From Marmoricola endophyticus (GTDB taxonomy: Bacteria; Actinomycetota; Actinomycetes; Propionibacteriales; Nocardioidaceae): a DNA stretch of 64,000 nt. Position 1 is the stretch's first letter, and the number at the start of each line of letters is the position of its first letter. Where the stretch lies: assembly GCF_014644415.1 (NCBI RefSeq), contig NZ_BMKQ01000001.1:772569-836568 (forward strand). Reading direction: 5' to 3'. The notes below the pieces were generated by a model. It had not been told where the DNA came from. It saw only the letters and a program-made list of their open reading frames with translations, and did no database searches. Made by a program: the position numbers and the translations under genes. Below, piece after piece: positions 34,818-42,524 of this stretch.

Positions 34818-35018
34818 ATGCCTGCCACCTCACTCCACCTCCCCGGCCCCGTCTCGCGCCGGAACGCCGTCGTCGAGGACCTCGCCGCGGCCCGCGCGCT
34901 GCGCAGCGAGCCGATCACCGTCATCCGCCGGACCCCCCACCCGCCCATGCGAGGCGACGACCGCCCCGCCCGTCGTCTCTCCCGCGCCGTGTCGAGCCTC
35001 GGGCAGGGTGCCCGATGA
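34818..35018 (+). CDS. Small hypothetical protein coupled to the efflux gene
   Basis: ORF of 66 aa (MPATSLHLPGPVSRRNAVVE onward), Arg/Pro-rich and without a membrane segment. Its stop overlaps the MFS ATG (ATGA), and it is the first ORF after the regulated promoter, so it is probably translated. It could be a genuine small protein or a leader that couples ribosome entry to the transporter. No family was recognised and codon use is not decisive. Confidence 0.45.
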   Translation: MPATSLHLPGPVSRRNAVVEDLAAARALRSEPITVIRRTPHPPMRGDDRPARRLSRAVSSLGQGAR

Positions 35019-36442
35019 GCGGCTGGATCGACGCCCGGCGCGCCGGCATCGCCATCGCGCTCGTGCTCAGCGCCCAGCTGATGCTCGTGCTGGACACCAC
35101 CGTCGTGAACGTCGCGCTGCCCCGGATCGCCACCGACCTGGGCTTCGGCCCGGCGTCGCTGTCCTGGGTGCTCAACGCGTACGCCCTCGCCTTCGGCGGC
35201 CTGCTCGTCCTCGGCGGACGCATCGGCGACGCCATCGGACGCCGCCGCGCCTTCACCGTCGGGCTGTGGATCTTCGTCGCCGCCTCCGCACTCGCGGCGA
35301 TCGCCCAGACCCCCGCGGACCTGATCACGTTCCGTGCGCTCCAGGGGGTCGGCGCCGCGCTGGCCGCACCGAGCACGCTCGCCCTGCTCACCACGAGCGC
35401 CAGGGACGAGTCCGGACGGCTGCGTGCCCTGGCACTGTTCGGTGCCGTGTCCTCGGGCGGGCTCTCGCTCGGCCTGATCCTCGGCGGCGCGCTGACCGAT
35501 CTCGGGTCGTGGCGCTGGACCATGGTCATCAACGTGCCGATCGGTCTCGCCGTGCTGGCCCTGGTCCGTCGCTTCGTCACCGAGACCGAGCCGCAGCGCG
35601 GTCGCTTCGACGTCGTCGGCGCGATCACGGCCACCGGCGGAGCGATCGCGGTCGTGTGGTCCCTGATCGGCGCACCCGAGCACGGCTGGACCTCGGCACG
35701 CACGATCGGCGGCCTCGTCGTCGGCGCGCTGCTGCTGGCTGGGCTCGTGCTCACCGAGCGCCGGGTCGCCCACCCCCTCGTCGAGCCGACCCTGCTCCGC
35801 GACCGCAACCGCGTCGGCGCCCTCGTGGCGATGGCGCTGGTCGTCGGTGGTCAGCTCTCGATGTTCTACCTCGTCGTCCAGCTGGTGCAGGGTTCGCTGG
35901 GCTTCGGGCCGATGGCGTCCGGACTGGCCTTCCTCCCGCTGTCGCTGACGGTGCTCGTCATGTCGCGCTTCTCACCGCGCGTGGTCGCCCGCTTCGGGGC
36001 GGCGCGGCCGCTGATGGTCGGCGCCGCCGGGCTGGTGACGTCGTACCTCTGGCTGGCGGAGGTCGGCACGACGAGCTCGTACGCGGTCGGGATCTTCGGG
36101 CCCATGCTGCTCATCGGTCTGTCCATGTCGCTGTGCTTCATGCCGATCACCTCCCTCGTGCTCGGCGGCGTCGCTCCCGAGCACGCCGGCTCCGCCTCCG
36201 GGCTGCTGCAGACCACGCAGCAGCTGGGCAGCGCGGTCGGGATCGCGGTGATCGCGTCGGTGTACGCCGCCGGCGCCGTCCCCGGCCAGGTCGTCCCGGG
36301 CATGCGGGGAGGGTTCACCGCGGCGGCCGTGTTCGCCGCGCTCACGCTGCTGACCGCGACCGCGTTGCACGTACGCGCGGTGCGGTCCGCGCGCACCGTC
36401 GAGGCGCCGGACGCTCCCGCGGAGGTCCTCGAGGCCGCCTGA
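35015..36442 (+). CDS. DHA2 (EmrB/QacA) family MFS drug exporter
   Basis: Protein of 475 aa with 14 predicted transmembrane helices. MLVLDTTVVNVALPRIATDL in helix 1 is the DHA2 motif D1, and GGRIGDAIGRRRAF is the MFS motif A between helices 2 and 3. Helix 5 has VGAALAAPSTLALL, resembling the antiporter motif C region. Drug:H+ antiport is expected. Controlled by the divergent TetR gene through the operator at 34726-34740, so it is probably inducible. A 14-bp GC hairpin follows the stop. Confidence 0.9.
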   Translation: MSGWIDARRAGIAIALVLSAQLMLVLDTTVVNVALPRIATDLGFGPASLSWVLNAYALAFGGLLVLGGRIGDAIGRRRAFTVGLWIFVAASALAAIAQTPADLITFRALQGVGAALAAPSTLALLTTSARDESGRLRALALFGAVSSGGLSLGLILGGALTDLGSWRWTMVINVPIGLAVLALVRRFVTETEPQRGRFDVVGAITATGGAIAVVWSLIGAPEHGWTSARTIGGLVVGALLLAGLVLTERRVAHPLVEPTLLRDRNRVGALVAMALVVGGQLSMFYLVVQLVQGSLGFGPMASGLAFLPLSLTVLVMSRFSPRVVARFGAARPLMVGAAGLVTSYLWLAEVGTTSSYAVGIFGPMLLIGLSMSLCFMPITSLVLGGVAPEHAGSASGLLQTTQQLGSAVGIAVIASVYAAGAVPGQVVPGMRGGFTAAAVFAALTLLTATALHVRAVRSARTVEAPDAPAEVLEAA

Positions 36443-36463
36443 GCCGAGCGGCTCCGAGCAGCG

Positions 36464-36496
36464 CAGCACGCCCCGGGCACCGCGCCCGGGGCGTGC
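36464..36496. terminator. Strong bidirectional GC hairpin terminator
   Basis: AGCACGCCCCGGGC and GCCCGGGGCGTGCT form a perfect 14-bp stem with loop ACCGC, 21 bp after the efflux gene and 20 bp before the convergent Prim-PolC stop. No T tract (I-shaped). Confidence 0.8.
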
Positions 36497-36515
36497 TGTC
36501 GTCCCCAGGCCTCGC

Positions 36516-37592
36516 CTAGACGTCGAGGCGGTTCCCGGCCTCGTCCCAGTGCGCGGCGACCTTCTTCGACGGCTGGACCCGCGGAGGCTCGCCAGGCATC
36601 TTCGGGTAGTCCGGCGGGAAGTTCAGCTCGCCGCCGGGGAGCGTCTCCCACAGCTCCAGCAGCGGGTCGAGGGAGTACGCCACGTCCTCGATGCCCGCCC
36701 AGGGGTCACCGGCGGCGAGGCGTTCCGGGACGGTGAACAGGTTCAGCTCGCGCGGGTCCTCGAGGATCGCGAGATCGTCCCAGGTGAGCGGCGTGGAGAC
36801 CGGCGCACCCGGCAGCGGGCGCAGCGAGTACGCCGACGCGATCGTGCGGTCGCGGTTGTTCTGGTTGTAGTCCACGAAGATCCTCGTCCCCCGCTCCTCC
36901 TTCCACCACGCGACGGTGACCTGGTCGTCGCGACGGGCCAGCTCGCGCCCGAACCCGATCGCCGCGTGCCGCAGGTCGGTGAACTCCCAGCGCGGCTCGA
37001 TGCGGACGAACACGTGCACCCCCCGGTTGCCCGAGGTCTTGACGAAGCCGCGCATCCCCAGCTCCTCCAGCAGCTCGCGCGCGACCCCGGCCACCCGTAC
37101 GGCGTCGGCGAACGACGTCCCCGGTTGCGGGTCGAGGTCGATGCGCAGCTCGTCGGGGTGGTCCACGTCGTCGTCGCGGACCGGCCAGGGGTGGAAGACC
37201 AGGGTGCCCATCTGCGCGCACCACACCGGCACCGCGATCTCGTGCGGACAGATCTCCTCGGCGGTCCGCCCGGAGGGGAACGTCACCCGCACCGTCTCCA
37301 GGTAGTCGGGCGCTCCCTTGGGGACCCGCTTCTGGTAGAACCCGTCGGCCCCCCTGTCCTGCGGGCCGACCGCCAGTCGCATCCCCTCGCGCACCCCGGA
37401 GGGCCACCGCTCGAGCGCCGTGGGGCGCCCGCGCAGCGCGCGCATCAGGCCCTCGCCGACCGAGGCGACGTAGTCGCACACCATCAGCTTGGTGACCTCT
37501 GGCGTGCGCTCGGTCGCCTCGTAGATCACCCGGTCGGGGCTGGACACCCGGACGAGCCGCTCACCGGCCTGCACCTCCGCGGCCTTCGCCAT
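36516..37592 (-). CDS. LigD-like polymerase, Prim-PolC type
   Basis: Stand-alone primase-polymerase of 358 aa of the LigD POL/archaeo-eukaryotic primase family. The catalytic motif DELRIDLDP supplies the two metal-binding Asp; FVKTSGNRGVHVFVRI is the conserved SGxxGxH nucleotide-binding motif, and RGTRIFVDYNQNNRDRTIAS has the third Asp. The loop GFYQKRVPKGAPDYLET is shared with LigD POL. Mycobacterial Prim-PolC fills short gaps in excision repair with LigC; the ligC gene is 4 kb upstream. No Ku gene is in the window. TAGCCT lies 7 nt before the ATG. Confidence 0.9.
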   Translation of the reverse strand: MAKAAEVQAGERLVRVSSPDRVIYEATERTPEVTKLMVCDYVASVGEGLMRALRGRPTALERWPSGVREGMRLAVGPQDRGADGFYQKRVPKGAPDYLETVRVTFPSGRTAEEICPHEIAVPVWCAQMGTLVFHPWPVRDDDVDHPDELRIDLDPQPGTSFADAVRVAGVARELLEELGMRGFVKTSGNRGVHVFVRIEPRWEFTDLRHAAIGFGRELARRDDQVTVAWWKEERGTRIFVDYNQNNRDRTIASAYSLRPLPGAPVSTPLTWDDLAILEDPRELNLFTVPERLAAGDPWAGIEDVAYSLDPLLELWETLPGGELNFPPDYPKMPGEPPRVQPSKKVAAHWDEAGNRLDV

Positions 37593-37625
37593 GCGAACAA
37601 GGCTAAGGCCGCGGACACCTCGCCG

Positions 37626-37681
37626 GGTCTCGACGCGCTCCCTGCGACAGGCTCAGGACACCGCGCCGGCGCTCGACCACC
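37626..37681. repeat. Type A element with inserted type B core
   Basis: It begins GGTCTCGACGCGCTCCCTGC, passes through CGACAGGCTCAGGA (type B core, reverse sense) and ends GGCGCTCGACCACC one base before the lipoprotein stop codon. A chimera of both repeat modules. Confidence 0.75.
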
Positions 37682-37682
37682 G

Positions 37683-38162
37683 TCAGGCGGGGATGGCCGG
37701 GTCCTGCTGGTCGGGTCCCGGCGACAGGTCGTCCTGACCGGGAGCGCACAGCCCGAGGGTGACCGCCTTCCAGCGCTGGAACTCCAGCGAGCTCGCGGAT
37801 GCCTCCGGGTAGTCGTTGGCGGGCAGGGCGGCGTAGTAGCGCACCGCGCGCAGCAGCAGCCGCGCCTCGCGCGAGGAGTCCTTCCTGCGCGCCGCCTCCG
37901 CCAGCGGTACCGCCTCCTTGAACTCCACAACCGTGTCCTGCAGGTCGCCGGCGTTGAAGGCGTTGATGCCGGCCCGCACCTTGGCGCACACCGCGTCGCG
38001 GCCGCTGCCGGCCCCACCTGACGGGCGGTCCGACGGGCGCTCCGACGGTCGGGAGGACGGTGACGGCGTCGTCGAGCGCTCGGCGCCGGCGTCGCCACTG
38101 CCTGACGAGCACCCGGCGAGCAGCAGGGCGGCAGCGAGCAGCGGCGGGAGCAGGCGGGGCAC
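37683..38162 (-). CDS. Hypothetical lipoprotein
   Basis: Protein of 159 aa. The GTG at 38162 gives the signal VPRLLPPLLAAALLLAGC with lipobox LAGC. A Ser/Pro/Arg-rich linker follows (RPSERPSDRPSG), then a helical domain (about 60-140) containing INAFNAGDLQDTVVEFKEAV, TPR-like in look. Two cysteines remain after the lipid-anchored one. TAACCT lies 7 nt before the GTG, so the longer upstream frame without a good signal peptide was rejected. Extracytoplasmic, function unknown. Confidence 0.75.
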   Translation of the reverse strand: MPRLLPPLLAAALLLAGCSSGSGDAGAERSTTPSPSSRPSERPSDRPSGGAGSGRDAVCAKVRAGINAFNAGDLQDTVVEFKEAVPLAEAARRKDSSREARLLLRAVRYYAALPANDYPEASASSLEFQRWKAVTLGLCAPGQDDLSPGPDQQDPAIPA

Positions 38163-38254
38163 CTGCTCGAGGTTACCCAGGATCCGAGGAGTCGTGTGCT
38201 GGAGCGGCTGCCAGAGCGACCGCTGCAGCACATGACGTGCGTTAGCGTGCGGCC

Positions 38255-39532
38255 GTGACCGAGGAGCAGCTGCGCTTCGAGACGCTCGACCCGCACACCG
38301 ACGACGAGGAGTCGCAGGCGCTGCTGGCGGGGTACGCCGACTGCTTCGCCCAGGCCTTCTTCTCGGGCCGGATGAGTGAGAGCCAGCGCGCGGTCTGGCT
38401 CGACGGGTGCCGCGCCGACGACGCCCTGCTCCGCGCCGCGTACGACGACTCCGGCACGCTGCGCCCGGCTGGGGCGCCGGTGGCGACCTACTCCTCCTGG
38501 CGCGGGGAGATCAACGTCGGTGCGGGACGGACGCTGCCGCTGCACCTGGTCAGCGACGTCACCGTCGAGCCGACCCACCGCCGCCGCGGCCTCCTGCGAC
38601 GACTGATGACCGAGGACCTGTCCGAGGCCGCCGCCCGCGGCCTGCCGCTGGCGGCGCTGACCGCCAGCGAGGCCACGATCTACGGTCGGTACGGCTTCGC
38701 CGCGGCCACCCGCGAACGCCGCGTGCAGGTCGACACCGGGCCCCGGTTCGCGCTGCGTCGACCGGGGGTCGCCGGGACGATCGAGGTGCTCGACCCGACG
38801 ACCGCGTACGACGCGGTGCGCGCCGTCGACCAGGCGGTGCTCGCCCGTACGCGAGGCGCCGTGGCCAAGCCGAGCTTCTACGCCGCCGGGGACTCCGGCC
38901 GCCTCGACTGGGACACCGACGGTCCCGAGCGCCGCGCCCGGGTCGCGGTCCTCCTCGACGACGCGGGCTCCCCCAGCGGCTACGTCCGCTTCGTCCCGAA
39001 GGACCTCGACGACCGGCCGGGCGGGATGGCCCACGTCCAGCAGCTGGCGGCGACCGACGACGCGGGCTACCTGCAGCTGTGGGAGTTCGTCGCGCGCCTC
39101 GACCTCGTCCACCACGCCACCGCGACGATCCGGGTCGACGACCTGCTCGACGTCGCGCTGGCGGACCACCGCGTGGTGCGCACCGAGCGGGTCAGGGACC
39201 AGCTGTGGCTGCGCGTGCTCGACCCGGTCGCGGCGCTCGGCGCACGACCCTGGCGCGAGGACGGCGAGGTCGTGCTCGACGTCGAGGACCGACTGGACCT
39301 GGCCGCGGGCCGCCTCCGCGTGTGCACGCGGTCGGGTACGGCCACGGTGACGCCCGTGGCCGACGAGCCGGACGTCCGTCTCGACGTCGAGACGCTGGCG
39401 GCGGTCTACCTCGGCGACCGCACCGTCACCGAGCTCGCCGCGGCCGGTCGGATCACCGGTCCCGCGGTCGAACGGTTCGCCGCGATGGCCGACCACGCCG
39501 GCCCTGCGCCGTGGAACACCACGGACTTCTAG
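38255..39532 (+). CDS. eis: Eis-family GNAT N-acetyltransferase
   Basis: Protein of 425 aa, the Eis length. GNAT region one has the acetyl-CoA loop SDVTVEPTHRRRGLLRRLM (V-x-P-x-[HR]-R-x-x-G); the second family block LTASEATIYGRYGFAAATRE carries the catalytic Tyr. A fused second GNAT and an SCP2-like domain make up the rest, ending in the buried C-terminal Phe that is typical of Eis. Eis enzymes acetylate several amines of aminoglycosides and other polyamines. GTG start with TAGCGT 6 nt upstream. Confidence 0.85.
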   Translation: MTEEQLRFETLDPHTDDEESQALLAGYADCFAQAFFSGRMSESQRAVWLDGCRADDALLRAAYDDSGTLRPAGAPVATYSSWRGEINVGAGRTLPLHLVSDVTVEPTHRRRGLLRRLMTEDLSEAAARGLPLAALTASEATIYGRYGFAAATRERRVQVDTGPRFALRRPGVAGTIEVLDPTTAYDAVRAVDQAVLARTRGAVAKPSFYAAGDSGRLDWDTDGPERRARVAVLLDDAGSPSGYVRFVPKDLDDRPGGMAHVQQLAATDDAGYLQLWEFVARLDLVHHATATIRVDDLLDVALADHRVVRTERVRDQLWLRVLDPVAALGARPWREDGEVVLDVEDRLDLAAGRLRVCTRSGTATVTPVADEPDVRLDVETLAAVYLGDRTVTELAAAGRITGPAVERFAAMADHAGPAPWNTTDF

Positions 39533-39539
39533 CGGCGGC

Positions 39540-39974
39540 TCAGAGCGGAACGGTCTCCAGCACGGAGTTCGGCCGGAACGTCGGACGCCGGTCCAGCTCA
39601 CCGGGCTGGGGCCGGTCGTGGTCGAACCCGCCGGTCGTCACCATCACCCACGAGGCCGTGGCGTCGTCCTGTCCGAGCACGCCGTACGGGGCGTCCCCGG
39701 TCGTCGCGACCAGAGCCCGACCGCACTCCACGTGCACCGGCGGGAAGTGGAACGCCTCGCGGTTGGCCTCCGCGAGCGGGCCGACGAACGCGACGGGTCG
39801 CCCGAGGGAGTCCCCGCAGACCCCGCAGATGCGTGAGAGCGCGCACTGGGTGACGCGCTTCTTGTTCAGCAGCCGCACCGAGGCGCGGCCGTCGTCGTAC
39901 TCGCAGACGAACGGCACCGGGGCCCCGTTCTCGGGGTCCCGGGGCCGCTCGTCGATGCCCGTGGTGCCGATCAA
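39540..39974 (-). CDS. Hypothetical Cys/His-rich protein with TTG start
   Basis: Protein of 144 aa with no recognised family. It has ICGVCG followed by HFPPVHVECGRAL, a possible C2-H-H-C metal site, and a conserved-looking DDGRASVRLLNKKRVTQ. No GTG or ATG fits; a TTG at 39974 has TGAGGAG 7 nt upstream, and the TGA of that ribosome site is the desaturase stop. Translation is therefore coupled to the desaturase, 11 nt upstream. The coupling suggests a link to lipid desaturation. Confidence 0.55.
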   Translation of the reverse strand: MIGTTGIDERPRDPENGAPVPFVCEYDDGRASVRLLNKKRVTQCALSRICGVCGDSLGRPVAFVGPLAEANREAFHFPPVHVECGRALVATTGDAPYGVLGQDDATASWVMVTTGGFDHDRPQPGELDRRPTFRPNSVLETVPL

Positions 39975-39985
39975 GGAGCTGCTCC

Positions 39986-41203
39986 TCAGGCGGTCGCGCG
40001 GGCCGAGTAGCTGCCCGTCTCGAGCCGGCGCGAACCGAGCTGTGCGTCGGTCTTGCGGCCGCGCGGGACCTCCTGCTCGACGACCTCGCGGTCGTAGGAG
40101 CGGTTGGACTCCGTGAACCGGTTGGGCAGCGAGAGCTTCATGATCGTCCGCAGCGCTTGGCCGTACTGCTTGTGCAGCGGCCCGATCGTGTACGGCAGCT
40201 CGTACTTCGCGCACAGCTCCTTGACCCGCACCGAGATCTCGGCGTAGCGGTTCGAGGGCAGGTCCGGGTAGAGGTGGTGCTCGATCTGGTAGCCGAGGTT
40301 GCCGCTCATGATGTGCAGCAGCGGGCCGCCCTCGAAGTTGGCCGAGCCGAGCATCTGGCGCAGGTACCACTCGGCGCGCGACTCGTTCTCCACCTCCTCC
40401 TCGGTGAAGTGCAGCGCCCCGTCAGGGAAGTGGCCGCAGAAGATGATGACGTACGCCCACAGGTTGCGCATGACGTTGGCGTAGGCGTTGCCCGCCGCCG
40501 TGGTGGCGAAGGCGGGGCCGCTGAGCAGCGGGAAGAAGAGGTAGTCCTTCGCGGCCTGGCGACGTCCCTTGCGCCAGATCTGCTTGAGCTGCTTCTTCAT
40601 GACCTTCGGGTCCTTCTCCATCTTGCGGATGGCCTCGATGTCGAGGTCGTGAAGGGCCACACCCCACTGGAACAGCGCCGCGAGCATGGCGTTGTAGACC
40701 GGCTGCCCGAGGTTGAAGGGGTTCCACTTCTGCTCGCGCGCCATCCGCAGGATGCCGTAGCCGATGTCGTTGTCGTAGCCGAGCACGTTGGTGAACTGGT
40801 GGTGCACGTAGTTGTGCGAGTGCTTCCACTGCTCGGCGGGCTGGGCGGTGTCCCACTCCCAGTTGCTGGAGTGGACCTCGGGGTCGTTCATCCAGTCCCA
40901 CTGGCCGTGCATGACGTTGTGGCCGATCTCCATGTTCTCGAGGATCTTGGCCAGCCCGAGCATCGTCCCGCCCAGGATCGTGCCGGGGACGCGGGTCCTC
41001 CGGTTCCACGCCGAGGCCACCATCGTGGCGCGCCCCGCGGCCGCGAGCCGGCGCTGGATCTTGATCATGGTGTAGATGTACGCCGCGTCGTGGTCGCTGC
41101 GGCTCTCCTCCACCTGCGCACGGAGCTCGTCGAGCTCGCGCCCGAGCTGCTCGACCTCCTCGTCGGTGAGGTGGGTGTACTCCTGCACGTCGGCGATCGC
41201 CAT
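39986..41203 (-). CDS. Membrane fatty acid desaturase, DesA3-like
   Basis: Protein of 405 aa with the three histidine boxes of membrane di-iron desaturases: HNVMHGQWDW (box 1), HSHNYVHHQF (box 2) and QIEHHLYPDLP (box 3). Hydrophobic helices lie before box 1 and between boxes 2 and 3. It matches mycobacterial DesA3 (stearoyl-CoA delta-9 desaturase), whose electron donor Rv3230c corresponds to the gene upstream here; the two lie in one operon. Oleate-type fatty acid production is expected. AAGGAAAGG precedes the ATG. Confidence 0.92.
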   Translation of the reverse strand: MAIADVQEYTHLTDEEVEQLGRELDELRAQVEESRSDHDAAYIYTMIKIQRRLAAAGRATMVASAWNRRTRVPGTILGGTMLGLAKILENMEIGHNVMHGQWDWMNDPEVHSSNWEWDTAQPAEQWKHSHNYVHHQFTNVLGYDNDIGYGILRMAREQKWNPFNLGQPVYNAMLAALFQWGVALHDLDIEAIRKMEKDPKVMKKQLKQIWRKGRRQAAKDYLFFPLLSGPAFATTAAGNAYANVMRNLWAYVIIFCGHFPDGALHFTEEEVENESRAEWYLRQMLGSANFEGGPLLHIMSGNLGYQIEHHLYPDLPSNRYAEISVRVKELCAKYELPYTIGPLHKQYGQALRTIMKLSLPNRFTESNRSYDREVVEQEVPRGRKTDAQLGSRRLETGSYSARATA

Positions 41204-41227
41204 GGTGTGCCCTTTCCTTGGTTCCTC

Positions 41228-41265
41228 GGTCTCGTCGCGCTCGCAGAGCTCGCTGCTCGACCAGC
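41228..41265. repeat. Degenerate type A element inside the desaturase operon
   Basis: GGTCTCGTCGCGCTCGCAGA to GCTGCTCGACCAGC keeps the ends and length of the family with several changes. It sits in the 70-bp gap between the reductase and desaturase genes, so it is transcribed within an mRNA. Confidence 0.6.
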
Positions 41266-41273
41266 GGGTCGGT

Positions 41274-42380
41274 TCAGATGTTGAGCGTGCAGTCCCCCAC
41301 GGGGACGGTCACGCAGGTCTGGATGTTCTCGTTCGGCTGGTCGAACTCGTCGCCGTTGCGCAGGTCGCGGACCGTGCCGTCGATCATGGTCACGGTGCAG
41401 GTGTGGCAGATGCCGGTACGGCAGCCGTACGGCATGCCGATGCCCGCCTCCTCCCCGGCCTCGAGCACCGTGGTGGCGCCGTCGACCTCGGCGGTCTTGC
41501 CGGAGTTCTGGAACGTGATCGTGCCGCCCTCGCCACCGTCCCCGGTGAGGTTGAGCGAGAACCGCTCGAGGTGCAGCCGGTCCTCGAGGCCGGCCTGCTG
41601 CCAGAACTCCTCGGTGGCGTCGAGCATCGGGCCGGGGCCGCAGGCCCAGACCTCCCGCTCGCGCCAGTCACCGCACAGGTCGTCGAGGTGCTTGTCGAGC
41701 TCGAGCATCCCGTCGTCGTCGGTGGCGCGTGGATGCAGCGTCAACCCGTCGTTCTTGGCCGCCAGCTCCTCGATCTCCTCGCGGAAGATCATCCGGTCGT
41801 GGGTGGTCGAGGAGTACGACAGCACGACGTCGGGCATGGTGCCGCGCCGGTCCATCGTCCGCAGCATGGCCATCACCGGGGTGATGCCCGAGCCGCCGAC
41901 GAGGAACAGCAGCTTGGCGGGCGGCGGGTCGGGCAGCACGAAGTCACCCGACGGCAGCCCCAGACGGATGATCGTACCCGGCGGCACACCGTTGACGAGG
42001 TGGTCGGAGAGGAACCCCTCGGGCATCGCGCGCACGGTGATCGACACGGTGCGCCCCGACCGCTCCGGCGCGCTGCTCAGCGAGTACGAGCGCCAGTGGA
42101 ACTTGCCCTCGACCTGGATCCCGATGCCGATGTACTGCCCCGGCGCGTGGTCGAAGCTCCAGCCCCAGCCGGGGCGGATCACCACGGTCGCCGCGTCGTC
42201 GGTCTCGGGCTTGACCTCGACGATCTCGCCCCTCACCTCCCGTGCCGTCCAGCGCGGGTTGAGCATCGCGAGGTAGTCGTCGGGCAGCAATGGGGTGGTC
42301 AGCTGCCGACCGGCGAAACGGACCCCCTCCCAGAGCTTGTCCTTGGGCAGACGCGAGGTGACCCGGTCCATCAACGCCAC
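41274..42380 (-). CDS. Ferredoxin reductase/2Fe-2S ferredoxin fusion, desaturase electron donor
   Basis: Protein of 368 aa. The FAD domain has WRSYSLSSAP, the NAD(P)H domain GGSGITPVMAMLRTM and the tail CGPGPML. A plant-type ferredoxin domain at the C-terminus holds PYGCRTGICHTC (C-x4-C-x2-C) with the fourth Cys in NIQTCVTVP. It matches Rv3230c, which passes electrons from NADPH to DesA3. The GTG at 42380 was chosen over an in-frame GTG 21 nt upstream because AGGAGG lies 5 nt before it. A TTAC-N6-GTAA dyad lies just upstream. Confidence 0.92.
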   Translation of the reverse strand: MALMDRVTSRLPKDKLWEGVRFAGRQLTTPLLPDDYLAMLNPRWTAREVRGEIVEVKPETDDAATVVIRPGWGWSFDHAPGQYIGIGIQVEGKFHWRSYSLSSAPERSGRTVSITVRAMPEGFLSDHLVNGVPPGTIIRLGLPSGDFVLPDPPPAKLLFLVGGSGITPVMAMLRTMDRRGTMPDVVLSYSSTTHDRMIFREEIEELAAKNDGLTLHPRATDDDGMLELDKHLDDLCGDWREREVWACGPGPMLDATEEFWQQAGLEDRLHLERFSLNLTGDGGEGGTITFQNSGKTAEVDGATTVLEAGEEAGIGMPYGCRTGICHTCTVTMIDGTVRDLRNGDEFDQPNENIQTCVTVPVGDCTLNI

Positions 42381-42413
42381 GTCGACCTCCTGGGAGCACA
42401 CTCGGCACTTGGG

Positions 42414-42427
42414 TTACCGGGCAGTAA
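42414..42427 (-). promoter_or_regulatory. TTAC-N6-GTAA dyad upstream of the desaturase operon
   Basis: TTACCGGGCAGTAA lies about 34 bp upstream of the reductase start, in the only AT-rich patch of the 144-bp gap to glpK. It fits the position of an operator for a fatty-acid-responsive TetR-type repressor; no regulator gene is adjacent. Confidence 0.35.
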
Positions 42428-42524
42428 ACACCTGTCCCCCGCCGACGACAACACGTTCCGGCGAGGAGGGCCCGAGAGGGTGGACGCCGTTCCCGGTTGG
42501 ACTGCGACCGGCACTCCGGTGGGC

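Noticed and set aside
34978-35019. Start of the efflux gene further upstream in the same frame (34718)
   Set aside because: That start lies within the promoter (-35 box) and the extra residues are not MFS-like; the ATG coupled to the mini-ORF is better.
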